From Porphyromonadaceae bacterium UBA7555 (GTDB lineage Bacteria > Bacteroidota > Bacteroidia > Bacteroidales > Muribaculaceae), in the NCBI GenBank assembly GCA_002478045.1, contig DLLT01000027.1, positions 1-54,602 of the forward strand: a DNA stretch of 54,602 bases. Direction: 5' to 3'. Positions 16,358 to 25,247 of this stretch are shown in pieces. The first letter of the stretch is position 1; each line of letters begins with the position of its first letter. Below the pieces are notes generated by a model. That model was not told the DNA's origin, did not search any database, and saw only the letters and a list, made by a program, of their open reading frames with translations. Both the position numbers and the translations under genes were made by a program.

Positions 16358-16867
16358 ATGAAACTGTACGGCATTTTGGCCATAATCGCTTTGGCCGCCA
16401 TACTTATACCCTCGTGTAAAACCACCGAGAAAAACTATCGCACCGCCTACGAGCGTACACAGGCAGCACGTGACACCACACACCTCGAGTTTGACCAAAC
16501 CATCTACGGTCGCTATCGTCGCGATATGCGTGTCTCCGAATCGGTCATCGGCGGCGACACCGTGGCTACGCGTATCCAGCGCGTATATATCACGCCCGGC
16601 GACAGTGTACCCAATAAATTGAAAAATTACAACCTCGTAGTCGGACAGTTCAAACAGTTGTTCAACGCCAATTCTATGCGTCAGCGCCTGCGCGACAAAG
16701 GCTACGCCAACGCCTTCTTGGTGCAGACAGCCGAGCCGTACTATTATGTTGTTGCTCAGGATTATGACGACCAATCACAGGCCGCTTCAGCCCTCAAGCA
16801 AATGCGAGCCAATCCGCCTTTTCGTCTTCGCGACCCGCTGCCCTTCCTCCTCCGTCCCGCGAACTAA
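16358..16867 (+). CDS. SPOR-domain lipoprotein
   Basis: The 169-residue protein has a lipoprotein signal with Cys20 (LIPSC). A C-terminal SPOR-like domain (about 88-150) begins YNLVVGQFKQ and includes the typical alternation and a final YYYVVAQDYDD strand. SPOR domains bind denuded glycan strands of peptidoglycan, so the protein probably sits in the periplasm near septal or remodelled wall. The middle part (20-85) has no recognised domain. Confidence 0.82.
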   Translation: MKLYGILAIIALAAILIPSCKTTEKNYRTAYERTQAARDTTHLEFDQTIYGRYRRDMRVSESVIGGDTVATRIQRVYITPGDSVPNKLKNYNLVVGQFKQLFNANSMRQRLRDKGYANAFLVQTAEPYYYVVAQDYDDQSQAASALKQMRANPPFRLRDPLPFLLRPAN

Positions 16868-16936
16868 AGAAATAATATGAGAATTGTCTTATTCCGGATT
16901 TAAGGGATTGCGAAATGCTAAGAAGATACTGATAAT

Positions 16937-17638
16937 ATGCTTGCTGCACAGGTGATATTATTTTTGGGAATCGTCGCGGCCGTTGCGTATCGGTGTTACG
17001 TCAATGCCCGTAACAACGAGCTCATTGAGCAGGCGACATCGCTGTCCAGGGGCGAGCGCTCGGAGCGTCGTCTCGTGCTGAAACTTCTGAAGATGGGTGT
17101 CAATCCGCGAGCAATATTTCACGACATATACCTCCAAAAACCTAATGGCGAGTATACGCAGATAGACTTGGCCGTGGCTACAAGTGCCGGACTTATCGTC
17201 TTCGAGGTCAAGGATTATGGCGGATGGATTTTCGGCAACGAGGGTCAGCGATACTGGACCAAAGTCCTGGCTTACGGACGACTTAAGAGCCGCTTTTACA
17301 ATCCCATAATGCAGAACAACGGCCATATCAGGGCGTTACGCAGTCGTTTGACGCAAAACCCGGATATACCAATATATTCGGTCATCGTGTTTTATGGGAA
17401 TTGCATTTTTAGGAACGTGACGTACTATTCCGAGGATACTTATATCCTTCATCCACGCGAAGTGAACGGCGTCGTTTCCGAGCTTATGAGTCGGCCGAAT
17501 GCCGACTTCGGTAACAAACACGAGATTATGGATGTGCTTACTCAGGCCGTCCGGAACGGTAATGACCCGGAGATTGTCGCCTCGCAGCACCGGACGGCAA
17601 GCCGCTCGGCTCGGTATGGCACGAGCCGGCCGTTTTAA
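16937..17638 (+). CDS. Membrane-anchored NERD-domain protein
   Basis: The 233-residue protein starts with one hydrophobic anchor (about 3-18) and then has a NERD (nuclease-related) domain at about 35-160. The nuclease-like core is visible: a Glu in the first helix (RSERRLVLKLL), Asp in TQIDLAVATSAG, and Glu-Val-Lys in IVFEVKDYGGW. NERD domains belong to the PD-(D/E)xK-like fold, but the substrate of membrane-bound forms is unknown. The gene ends 10 bases from the convergent lipoprotein gene. It shares the domain type, not the helicase, with the protein at 34401. Confidence 0.85.
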   Translation: MLAAQVILFLGIVAAVAYRCYVNARNNELIEQATSLSRGERSERRLVLKLLKMGVNPRAIFHDIYLQKPNGEYTQIDLAVATSAGLIVFEVKDYGGWIFGNEGQRYWTKVLAYGRLKSRFYNPIMQNNGHIRALRSRLTQNPDIPIYSVIVFYGNCIFRNVTYYSEDTYILHPREVNGVVSELMSRPNADFGNKHEIMDVLTQAVRNGNDPEIVASQHRTASRSARYGTSRPF

Positions 17639-17648
17639 TTTATGAAAA

Positions 17649-18191
17649 TCAGTGTGATAAGAAGGATATGCATCGGTGAGTGACTACCGGAGCATTATAG
17701 CGACGGTCAACGACGAGTATCAGCACCGGATGAGTGCTAAACGACTGTGGTGCGCCGATTTGTACCTTGTAAGTGAACTCAATGGTTGACCCTGCCACGA
17801 TTTTGGCTTGCATGCTGCTCGGATTTAGAGGTGCCGGGACAAATTCGAGACTTTCGGGGATGATAGACGTGATACGATCGGTCACCGGGACATCAACGGC
17901 GATTACAAATTGGCGGTCGAAGTCTATGGATGTCGGCATACCATTTTCGCCCATGACGGCAGCCATACCGAAGAGCGAATCAAACTGCTCGCGCGTGATG
18001 ATGCGATTGGATGGGAGGCTGTCTACGTCGTTGCGTACAAAGTATCCTTGTGCGATGGTGTAGGGGACTGCATAGGGTTGCTGAGCCTCGACTGCCGGTG
18101 AGGCTGTTGTCGATGCTGTGGACGCCGATGATATGCATCCGGCCATTAGTGTCGCTATTACGAGGCTGAAAATTAGTGTAGTCGCTTTCAT
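17649..18191 (-). CDS. Lipoprotein of unknown function, last gene of the sigma operon
   Basis: The 180-residue protein has a lipobox (ATLMAGC, Cys19), then a Ser/Thr/Ala-rich spacer (about 20-40) and a compact beta-rich domain. I do not recognise the family. It begins 28 bases after the anti-sigma/barrel gene on the same strand, so it may be part of an envelope-stress operon. Confidence 0.75.
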   Translation of the reverse strand: MKATTLIFSLVIATLMAGCISSASTASTTASPAVEAQQPYAVPYTIAQGYFVRNDVDSLPSNRIITREQFDSLFGMAAVMGENGMPTSIDFDRQFVIAVDVPVTDRITSIIPESLEFVPAPLNPSSMQAKIVAGSTIEFTYKVQIGAPQSFSTHPVLILVVDRRYNAPVVTHRCISFLSH

Positions 18192-18219
18192 AACAATGCT
18201 TTATTAGAGATGTGGTTGT

Positions 18220-19491
18220 TTATCGGTTGCCGAAACTGATTCGCAGTCCGACGTTGAGATTGAAGTTTAGAGGTTTTTCGCTGTAAATTGTCTCGATGTC
18301 CGAGCCGTTGTCAAAGTAGTAGCTTAGGCCCGGTTCGGCATATATTCCTACCTGCGGCGAGATGTTGTACTGCACGCCGGCAGCGGCATTTACGGACCAC
18401 TGCAGCGGACGGACTGTGATGCTCTCGCGTCCGTCGTCACGTGTTTGGCCATTGATGACATAGGCTTTTTTCAGTGTGCCCGATACGCATTTCTCGGCCT
18501 CGAATCCGGCGCCGACATATACATCGAAATTCTTCCACGATACGGCACGCAGTCGTATGCCCACGGGAATGCCGATGTAGTGGAGGCTTTGATCCCCGGC
18601 AAAATAATATGCATCGCTGCCCTCGTGAATGTCGGCCGAGAGATACGAGTATGCGATGCCGGCCTCGACGGATATGCGGTTGTTGATGCGGTATGCTACG
18701 GATGCCCCTGCGTGTACCGGTAAGCGATGGCGCACGCGTCGGTCGGAGACGCGCCCCTGATTGGATACGAGCATTCCCATGCGAGGGTCTTCCTCCCAGT
18801 TGGCATTATCCGGGGCAATGCCCATCAGGCCGAAAGATGCGTAGCGTTGCATCGAAGAGCCTCCTGTGCCGGCTGTGGTGTATATCGAAGCGGCCAGACG
18901 CCCCGATTCTTGCGACTGCTGCGGCTGTTGCTTTTCGCGCTGTTTGCCCGGGTAGGTATTTGTCTTGTTTCGGCTTGTCTCGGATTGGATGGCCGGGAGC
19001 GGGTGCGCAATCGTCTCGGTGTCAGGTTCCTTTGCCTTGATTGACGGCGCGAGTGAGCCTTCGCCGCAGGACTTGACAGATGCCGGTAATGTATTGGCCT
19101 TGCTTTCCTCCTCAGCTTGGGTGAGTGAGGTGTACGCGTTTCGGGCTAAGTCCGAGGCACGTACCTCGGATGTCGGGCTATTGTCTTCCGTGTCAAGGAT
19201 GCGATCAGTGGCGTCAGGAGTGCCGCTTGTGAATGTGCCGACTCGAGCCGTAGCGCTGTTCCCGGTGCCGCCGGATACTTCCAAGGTATTATCTGACTGC
19301 AATAGGTGCACTCCGATGACGACAGCCACCACAGCCGCGGCGGCCGCAGCATAACGTCCTATGCGTAGCCATGGGCTACGCCGCTGTCGGCGACCAACGG
19401 TCGAGTCGATGCGAGCCCACAAATCTTGCGGCGCTTCGGCTTCGTAATCGGACATTTTGTCGCGTATGTCTTTAAGCCAATCTTCTTTCAT
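18220..19491 (-). CDS. Anti-sigma-like cytoplasmic region fused to an outer membrane beta-barrel
   Basis: The 423-residue protein has three parts. Residues 1-40 are charged and start MKEDWLKDIRDKMSDYEAEA, as in the anti-sigma-associated N-termini of Bacteroidales. Residues 44-65 are one transmembrane helix rich in Ala and Val. Residues 66-256 are a low-complexity Ser/Thr/Gln linker, and 257-423 form a beta-strand domain ending in LRISFGNR like small PorT-type barrels. Its start overlaps the sigma factor stop (TAATG), so the two are translationally coupled. The likely role is to hold and release the sigma factor in response to an envelope signal. Whether the barrel truly enters the outer membrane is inference. 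Confidence 0.75.
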   Translation of the reverse strand: MKEDWLKDIRDKMSDYEAEAPQDLWARIDSTVGRRQRRSPWLRIGRYAAAAAAVVAVVIGVHLLQSDNTLEVSGGTGNSATARVGTFTSGTPDATDRILDTEDNSPTSEVRASDLARNAYTSLTQAEEESKANTLPASVKSCGEGSLAPSIKAKEPDTETIAHPLPAIQSETSRNKTNTYPGKQREKQQPQQSQESGRLAASIYTTAGTGGSSMQRYASFGLMGIAPDNANWEEDPRMGMLVSNQGRVSDRRVRHRLPVHAGASVAYRINNRISVEAGIAYSYLSADIHEGSDAYYFAGDQSLHYIGIPVGIRLRAVSWKNFDVYVGAGFEAEKCVSGTLKKAYVINGQTRDDGRESITVRPLQWSVNAAAGVQYNISPQVGIYAEPGLSYYFDNGSDIETIYSEKPLNFNLNVGLRISFGNR

Positions 19492-20060
19492 TAGACGGAA
19501 TATTGTGCGGTTCGGTATTTGTTGATTTTGGATGCGAGTAGGGCCTTGGCGCGATGCAGTTGCGAGGCGGAAGTGCTTTCGGAGATGCCGAGAAGAGCTG
19601 CTATCTCCTTATGCGAACGCTGTTCGAGAATATATAGGTTGAATACGGCCCTATAACCATCAGGCAACTCGCGTATCATCCTGTGTATCACTTCGGCCGG
19701 AACTTGGTCTGTGTCCGGGTCTTCCTCGGCGAGGTCTTCCTGCCCGGGTGACAGCGGCACAAATACGGCCTTGCAGTCGCGCAGATGCTTGAGCGCCTGA
19801 TTGACCACGATGCGTGTCAGCCACGCCTTGAAAGATCCGCTTCCGCGGTACTCAAACGACCCGGCTGCATCAAGTATGCGTATGAAAGCCTCTTGAAGGA
19901 CATCCTTGACGTCTTCGTCATCGGCAATATATCGAGCGCATACGGCGGTGAGGTAGCGTGCGTATGCGTCATACACCGCGCGAAGTGCCGTGCGGTCGCC
20001 TTGACGCAGACGCATCGCCATCTGTAATTCGTTGTCGTGTGTCGTGCCGATGTTTGGCAT
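19491..20060 (-). CDS. ECF-type RNA polymerase sigma-70 factor
   Basis: The 189-residue protein has sigma region 2 (about 20-95, with DVLQEAFIRILDAAGSF and a GSFKAWLTRIVVN end) and region 4 (about 130-180, with SHKEIAALLGISESTSAS as helix-turn-helix). It directs RNA polymerase to an alternative promoter set. The next gene, the putative anti-sigma fusion, overlaps it by one base. A NigD-like lipoprotein gene lies 102 bases upstream on the same strand. No TAnnTTTG box is obvious just upstream, so it may use its own sigma factor's promoter. Confidence 0.93.
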   Translation of the reverse strand: MPNIGTTHDNELQMAMRLRQGDRTALRAVYDAYARYLTAVCARYIADDEDVKDVLQEAFIRILDAAGSFEYRGSGSFKAWLTRIVVNQALKHLRDCKAVFVPLSPGQEDLAEEDPDTDQVPAEVIHRMIRELPDGYRAVFNLYILEQRSHKEIAALLGISESTSASQLHRAKALLASKINKYRTAQYSV

Positions 20061-20162
20061 AGATGTCGTGCCTGAGCCGAGCCCCGATTTTTGACGTTGA
20101 GAGCGAGCCGCTGTCTTTCGCGACCCGCCCCAACCATCGTTTTTCGGACGAGCTAATGAATA

Positions 20163-20888
20163 TTACTCTACATATAAACTATAAGCCATGCCTTGAGGCG
20201 TGGAAGATACTACTCGTTTTTTGAGTTCGAAGGTGGCGGACTTGCTGCCGGAAAATGATTGCCATTTCAGCGTGAATTTTGCCGTGTCTTTGTCTCCGAA
20301 GTCTATGCTGTTGAGATTGAAAGCTATGAGCGCATCGCCCATTACGCCGTCAACATCCTCGTGGGCGTTGTGCCTTAGCTCGAGTACGTAAGGATCCTTG
20401 GCATCGGTGCCGGTTATGAGGTTGATAGCGTGCTTGATGCCACGGTCGCCCCAAATGGTGCGGAAGCGTAGTGTTAGGTATCCGTCTTCGGCTATGGTCA
20501 CCCAATCTCTTACAATCTCAATGGGGTCTTTGCCGTACTTCTCGTCATCGGCAGTTGCGCTGCCCAGACTCTTTTCGGGCATCTTGGTGCGGATGCTGTC
20601 AATCCATACCACTTGGACGCGTTGTTCGGTGGTGCGGCTACCCTCTTCAACATAATTGACCAGCGCGCGTACTTCTTTGTCGCCGTATGGGGACTTGCTC
20701 ATATTGGTGGGAATCAGCACAGTCGCGTCATCGAGATTCATCACAAAGCCGCCGTCTTCTTGAGGTACTACGGTCACTAAGGCCGTGGGACGGTCGCGGA
20801 TGTCATCATCATCATCGTTAAGACACGATTGAAGCCCTAAGGACAAAACCAGCAAAAACGCCAATGCCGGATATTTTAATGTATTCAT
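20163..20888 (-). CDS. NigD-like lipoprotein
   Basis: The 241-residue protein has a lipobox with Cys22 (LGLQSC) followed by an acidic run (LNDDDDD). The VTVVPQEDGGFVMNLDD and IPTNMSKSPYGDKEVRALVN motifs are typical of the NigD-like family of Bacteroidales cell-surface or periplasmic lipoproteins. NigD was first named from a bacteriocin-associated cluster; the role of most members is not known. It is the first minus-strand gene before the sigma/anti-sigma pair and could be in the same regulon. Confidence 0.85.
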   Translation of the reverse strand: MNTLKYPALAFLLVLSLGLQSCLNDDDDDIRDRPTALVTVVPQEDGGFVMNLDDATVLIPTNMSKSPYGDKEVRALVNYVEEGSRTTEQRVQVVWIDSIRTKMPEKSLGSATADDEKYGKDPIEIVRDWVTIAEDGYLTLRFRTIWGDRGIKHAINLITGTDAKDPYVLELRHNAHEDVDGVMGDALIAFNLNSIDFGDKDTAKFTLKWQSFSGSKSATFELKKRVVSSTPQGMAYSLYVE

Positions 20889-20991
20889 ATTCGAATGTTT
20901 TATTAATTGTTCTTATTGATTGTTCTTGTTATTTTCTACCTTGTAAATCCCGTATCGTGTGTAATCTTGCATCTTTACACCGAAAAAATTA

Positions 20992-20999
20992 TAAATTTG
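20992..20999 (+). promoter_or_regulatory. -7 box that fixes the start of the next gene
   Basis: TAAATTTG lies 24 bases before the ATG at 21024. A longer upstream frame would begin before the promoter, so 21024 is the better start. Confidence 0.65.
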
Positions 21000-21023
21000 C
21001 AGCACCTATCAATACGCAAAGTT

Positions 21024-21632
21024 ATGAAAAAGTCTTGGATAATGACCCATGCTTGGAGGTATATCGCTATGATAATGCTGTTTATGCTCTTCGCTGATGA
21101 GTGCCGAGCTCAAGACGAGACTTCGGCTTATCATTGGCGCGGCTATATGCAGTTAGGTCTCAATACTGACGGATTTGAAGCGCATTTCGGCCTCGCTTGG
21201 ATGACGACGCCGTATACCGGCGTGGCGGCGTCCATAGGTTTTGCCGGCGAGGTGAGGCCTTTTTACACTTGGGATGATGATTATTACGATACATATGATC
21301 CGGACGAATATTGCACTCGTCTTGTTTTCAAGCCTTCGGTGATACTGCGCTCTCCCACACTTTTTCGTATCCCGAGCATCGGTGGCGATTTCCGCTTGTT
21401 TTTTATGCCGGGTCTGACGTTAGCTCCTCCTGCCGCCGGAAGCCGCAATTCGGCTTGGGCGTATTGGCGAGCCGAAGGCGGCCTATTGATGAATTTTGAC
21501 CGCTACGGGATTTCGTTGACCTATTCATATTCAAACTTCAAGCTTTTTGACGGCAATCCCAAGGATTTTTCGGATTATAATCCGGACTATAAGACCCACT
21601 CTGTCTGCCTCAACTTCAGCATTGCCTTTTGA
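21024..21632 (+). CDS. Small exported beta-rich protein, probable outer membrane barrel
   Basis: The 202-residue protein has a signal-like N-terminus (about 1-30, ending in ECRAQ) and then regular amphipathic strands rich in Tyr, Phe and Gly, closing with CLNFSIAF, a typical terminal barrel strand. It resembles small outer membrane proteins but no specific family is recognised. It is divergent from the NigD-like gene. Confidence 0.72.
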   Translation: MKKSWIMTHAWRYIAMIMLFMLFADECRAQDETSAYHWRGYMQLGLNTDGFEAHFGLAWMTTPYTGVAASIGFAGEVRPFYTWDDDYYDTYDPDEYCTRLVFKPSVILRSPTLFRIPSIGGDFRLFFMPGLTLAPPAAGSRNSAWAYWRAEGGLLMNFDRYGISLTYSYSNFKLFDGNPKDFSDYNPDYKTHSVCLNFSIAF

Positions 21633-21772
21633 TACGGCTTTAGGCCGATTCTTGCTTTGTGTAATATCCCTATGTATAATATGGTGGCTGAAAATTCAGT
21701 GAATTGTGAGTGATTTGTTCAGTGTATTGCGAGTACGAGGCAGGATTTGGGTGCCGTCTCAAAAACAAACGA

Positions 21773-21798
21773 AGGAGGACGTCGGTTGACGCCCTCCT
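21773..21798 (-). terminator. Terminator of the padR-pspC operon
   Basis: An 11-bp stem with one mismatch (AGGAGGGCGTC on the minus strand) and a 4-base loop is followed on that strand by TTCGTTTGTTTTT. Confidence 0.7.
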
Positions 21799-21841
21799 CG
21801 TTGTATGCCGATATATCGTGTGTATAAGGTTGATAACGTAG

Positions 21842-23092
21842 TCAGATTGCAAAGAAAAGTGCTGTGGTGATGACCGCGCAGCTCAGGAAGGTGCCGACAG
21901 CGGCGGAAGATGTGGCTGAGTGTGCGGCGGTGGCGGCGTGCGTCGAGGTATGCGTAGCGGCATCTGTGGCCGTATGTGCGGCGACGGACGCGGTAGCGGT
22001 GTCTGCCGGGATGGAATCGGTGACCGTCACCGTCTCCATAATGCCTCGGTTGTATTCGATATAATGAGCGGTGTGCACTGCATCAAGGTAGTTGAACATC
22101 AGTATGGAGGCGGCAATCAGGACAACTTCGATAATGCAAAGTGTGATGATGGTGGCGCGTGAGGGGCTTTTGACTTTGAATAGCACCACGCAAGCGCCCC
22201 AGACGACCAAAAGGCATGGAATGATGATGGCCAAAAAGACCGAAAGTATTGCCGGCCCTACGATATATTCGTTGCCTGCGGCTTTTCCCCCGAAACTGAA
22301 ATCAAATTGAGATAAGACCCATTCGGGTGAGGTAAAGACACCCATAATTATCAGAAACAGAGCACATACTGCACCGATAGCGCATGCGATGCCGATGCTT
22401 CCGGCTATAAATCCGGCAAAGGCGGCGATGACGCGCCCGAGTATTGAGAAAAAGGAGTTGTTCAGTCCTTCGGCGGCTCGATTGGCTGCATCGCGCACCG
22501 TCTGTCCGATGGTGGCGGCATTAACCGGCATTCCGACCATACGCAACTTTTGCTCGGCGGTCTGCGCCGGTGGTATTATAACCCAGGCAATTATATAGGC
22601 AAATACACAAGGCCATACCGTAGTGAGCAGCGCAAATGCAACGGCGCATAGTCGCACGGTAGTTATGCTCCATCCGTTGTATTTGGCAAAACCTGAAAGC
22701 ACGCCGCCGAATACGCAGTCATCAACATCGCGGTACAGTTTGCGGTCTTTGCCGGCCTCATCGGAATTTTTAAAAGGTGGCGGCGTTACGCTCTCTGTCG
22801 CTTTGTCCGCAGAGGCTTCGGCATCCTCGTTTTTTTCGGCGCCTATTTGTTCGGGGCGGCCGATGATATCTATGACGGCGTTGATGTCTTTGATGGTGAT
22901 CACTGTCGAGGGGCACATATCGGCCAGATGTTCGGATACGCGGGCTTCGATGTCGCGGACTATCTCGTCCGAGTCGTTGCCGTTGCCGAATGCCGTGCCC
23001 AGTTGCTGAAGGTAGGATTGCAACAGGTTGTATGCGTCTTCATCGATGTTGAAGAGGCGTCCGTCGATGTTGACTGAGAATGATTTTTTCAT
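21842..23092 (-). CDS. PspC-domain membrane protein with Ala/Thr/His-rich tail
   Basis: The 416-residue protein has an N-terminal cytoplasmic domain (1-90) common in Bacteroidetes PspC proteins, then a PspC domain at about 117-176 (LYRDVDDCVFGGVLSGFAKY and a hydrophobic hairpin). Several further membrane segments lie at about 215-250, 280-310 and 325-345. An unusual low-complexity tail (about 365-400, almost only Ala, Thr, Ser and His) precedes a last hydrophobic stretch. PspC-type proteins act in membrane-stress responses. Its ATG overlaps the padR stop by 4 bases, so the regulator and target-like protein are coupled. Confidence 0.88.
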   Translation of the reverse strand: MKKSFSVNIDGRLFNIDEDAYNLLQSYLQQLGTAFGNGNDSDEIVRDIEARVSEHLADMCPSTVITIKDINAVIDIIGRPEQIGAEKNEDAEASADKATESVTPPPFKNSDEAGKDRKLYRDVDDCVFGGVLSGFAKYNGWSITTVRLCAVAFALLTTVWPCVFAYIIAWVIIPPAQTAEQKLRMVGMPVNAATIGQTVRDAANRAAEGLNNSFFSILGRVIAAFAGFIAGSIGIACAIGAVCALFLIIMGVFTSPEWVLSQFDFSFGGKAAGNEYIVGPAILSVFLAIIIPCLLVVWGACVVLFKVKSPSRATIITLCIIEVVLIAASILMFNYLDAVHTAHYIEYNRGIMETVTVTDSIPADTATASVAAHTATDAATHTSTHAATAAHSATSSAAVGTFLSCAVITTALFFAI

Positions 23093-23427
23093 ATTTGCTT
23101 GTTTCTAAGGATTTCGATGGATGTTGCTATTTCCGACCAAGCTGTGGTGAGCGCAGCCAATACGTCGCGACCCCGATCGGTGAGGGTATAGTATTTGCGA
23201 GGTGGACCTGAGGACGATTCTTCCCAACGGTAGGTGAGAATGTCATCGTTTTTCAGACGCGTCAGCAGTGGGTATAGTGTGCCTTCGACCACTATGAGGT
23301 GTGCGTCTTTGAGCCCCTGTATTATCTCGCCGGCGTATGCATCGCCACCCTGCAACAATAGTAATATGCTGTATTCCAGCATTCCTTTGCGCATCTGCGC
23401 CTTCATATTGTCGGTGCTTGTTGCCAT
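23089..23427 (-). CDS. PadR-family transcriptional regulator
   Basis: The 112-residue protein is a PadR winged helix: MRKGMLEYSILLLLQGGDAY opening, the VEGTLYPLLTRLKNDDILTY recognition helix and wing, then PPRKYYTLTDRGRDVL. PadR proteins repress nearby genes and respond to small effectors; here the target is probably the operon itself with pspC. The promoter box is at 23460-23467 on the same strand. Confidence 0.93.
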   Translation of the reverse strand: MATSTDNMKAQMRKGMLEYSILLLLQGGDAYAGEIIQGLKDAHLIVVEGTLYPLLTRLKNDDILTYRWEESSSGPPRKYYTLTDRGRDVLAALTTAWSEIATSIEILRNKQI

Positions 23428-23459
23428 GAGTGTAGAGCGTTTGTTTTATATTGACGATG

Positions 23460-23467
23460 CAAAATTA
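23460..23467 (-). promoter_or_regulatory. -7 box of padR-pspC
   Basis: The minus strand reads TAATTTTG, with ATTG about 20 bases upstream. The padR start follows 32 bases after it. Confidence 0.7.
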
Positions 23468-23542
23468 GATATTTATATAATACCTTGCAATACATAGTAC
23501 CTATAAATAACATAAATTAACGTATAGCCGGACGCAGATTGT

Positions 23543-23596
23543 GCTATTATGGCTATAATGGCTATTATGGCTAAAACAGCTATAATAGCTATAATG
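23543..23596. repeat. Six in-register 9-bp tandem repeats
   Basis: GCTATTATG and GCTATAATG variants repeat exactly every 9 bases: two copies of the first, two of the second, one GCTATAATA and one diverged GCTAAAACA. It lies between the padR promoter and the hairpin after nfnB. No reading frame uses it. Confidence 0.85.
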
Positions 23597-23611
23597 AGAG
23601 TGTTAGCGTGT

Positions 23612-23669
23612 GCACAAACGCAAAGCGGCACCATCCGGAGGGGTGGATGCTGCCGCTTTGCGCTTGTGT
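23612..23669. terminator. Long hairpin after the nfnA-nfnB operon
   Basis: Eighteen-base arms (CACAAACGCAAAGCGGCA and its near-perfect complement) enclose a 20-base loop that itself holds a CCATCC/GGGTGG stem. It begins about 10 bases after the nfnB stop. There is no clean T tract. Confidence 0.65.
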
Positions 23670-23679
23670 TGCAGGGGTT

Positions 23680-25191
23680 TTATGCCTTGTGTGCCGTCAG
23701 ATAGGCGTGCATTTGTGCAGCCGCACGTCGACCATCGCCCATAGCGAGGATGACCGTCGCGCCGCCGCGCACGATGTCGCCGCCGGCAAAGATGGTGGGT
23801 ATCGATGACTGAAGTCCGTCGTTGCCGTCTTCGCCGCTGTTGGCGCCCACGGCTATGGTTCCGCGACGTGTCGTGTCCAGTGTGGGAATGCTGTGCGGAA
23901 TCAGCGGGTTGGGCGATACGCCGACGCTGACGATGACTTCGTCCACGGGCATTTCGACGAGGGGTTTGTCCATATCGGGTTCGGGGCTGCGACGTCCGCC
24001 GGCATCGGGTAGGCCGAGGCGCATGGGCTGAAGTATCATTGTGGTGACTTGGCCGTGTTCATCGCCGCGATATTCCACGGGATTGTGCAGGGTCATGAAC
24101 TCGACACCTTCCTGTTGGGCGTGGTGTATTTCCTCGGCGCGTGCAGGCATTTCTTCGAGGCCGCGGCGGTAGACAATGACGGCGCGTTTGGCGCCCATAC
24201 GCAGGGCGGTGCGCACCGAGTCCATGGCCGTATTGCCGCCGCCGATGACGGCTACGGTGTGTCCGCGGCGTACGGGGGTGGCATATCCGGGACGTCCTGC
24301 GCCCATGAGGTTGATGCGCGTGAGGTACTCGTTGGAGGACATAATGCCTATGAGGTTTTCGCCCGGTATGCCCATAAAGCGGGGCAATCCGGCGCCGCTG
24401 GCTACAAAGAGTCCGACAAAGCCTTGGGCCTTGAGGTCTTCGTAGCTCAAGGTCTTGCCGATGACGGTATCGGTGTGAAATTCGACTCCGGCGGCGCGTA
24501 GATTGGCGATTTCGTAGTCTACAATTTCGTTGGGCAGGCGGAATTCGGGTATGCCGTACTTGAGCACGCCGCCTATTTCGTGCAGAGCTTCGAAGACGGT
24601 GACGCGGTATCCCAACGCGGCCATTGCTCCGGCAAAAGATAATCCCGAGGGACCCGAGCCGGCTACGGCTATGCGCGGCGCATCGGCTGCCAGAGCCGTG
24701 ACGGTGTGTTCGCCTTTGTCCTCGCGGCGTGCGGCATCGGCTGCAAATCGTTCGAGCCAGCCTATGGCTATGGGCTCTTTCTTCATCTTATGGTAGATGC
24801 ATTGCGATTCGCATTGGCGCTCTTGCGGGCATACGCGGCCGCAGACGGCGGGCAGTGCCGATGTGTCGCGTAGTACGCGCGCGGCATCATCGAAATGCTC
24901 GCGCTGGATGTTTTTGATAAAGGACGGTATATTGATATTGACCGGGCATCCGGTGACGCAAGTAGGGTTGGGACAGTCGAGGCATCGTGAGGCTTCCACG
25001 AGGGCTTGTTCGGCTGTGAGACCTTGGGCCACCTCCTCGCTGTTGGTGATACGATAAGCCGGGTCGAGCTCGGTCATGCGCACACGGGGAATGACGGTGC
25101 GTTGCGGTGTAGCTATGGCTTTGCGCAGCTCGGCACGCCATGCGGCATCGCGGTCGGTCAGCTGCTGTATGCTTTCTTGGTTATCTGACAT
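23680..25191 (-). CDS. nfnB: NADPH-dependent oxidoreductase, GltD/NfnB type
   Basis: The 503-residue flavoprotein has an N-terminal iron-sulfur domain (about 60-150) with CLDCPNPTCVTGCPVN and CGRVCPQERQCESQC cysteine sets. A first FAD-binding motif follows (AVAGSGPSGLSFAG, about 172-186), and an NADP-binding motif (VAVIGGGNTAMDSV) near 315. Proteins of this type are labelled glutamate synthase small subunit, but no large subunit gene is present here. Instead the gene lies 56 bases after an NfnA-like gene, so an electron-bifurcating NADH-dependent ferredoxin:NADP+ oxidoreductase (Nfn) is the better call. GltD is the alternative. Confidence 0.82.
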   Translation of the reverse strand: MSDNQESIQQLTDRDAAWRAELRKAIATPQRTVIPRVRMTELDPAYRITNSEEVAQGLTAEQALVEASRCLDCPNPTCVTGCPVNINIPSFIKNIQREHFDDAARVLRDTSALPAVCGRVCPQERQCESQCIYHKMKKEPIAIGWLERFAADAARREDKGEHTVTALAADAPRIAVAGSGPSGLSFAGAMAALGYRVTVFEALHEIGGVLKYGIPEFRLPNEIVDYEIANLRAAGVEFHTDTVIGKTLSYEDLKAQGFVGLFVASGAGLPRFMGIPGENLIGIMSSNEYLTRINLMGAGRPGYATPVRRGHTVAVIGGGNTAMDSVRTALRMGAKRAVIVYRRGLEEMPARAEEIHHAQQEGVEFMTLHNPVEYRGDEHGQVTTMILQPMRLGLPDAGGRRSPEPDMDKPLVEMPVDEVIVSVGVSPNPLIPHSIPTLDTTRRGTIAVGANSGEDGNDGLQSSIPTIFAGGDIVRGGATVILAMGDGRRAAAQMHAYLTAHKA

Positions 25192-25247
25192 TGCAGTATA
25201 TGTTTCGGATATTCTGTGAAACTTTTTTTTGGAGGGGGATGGATGTA

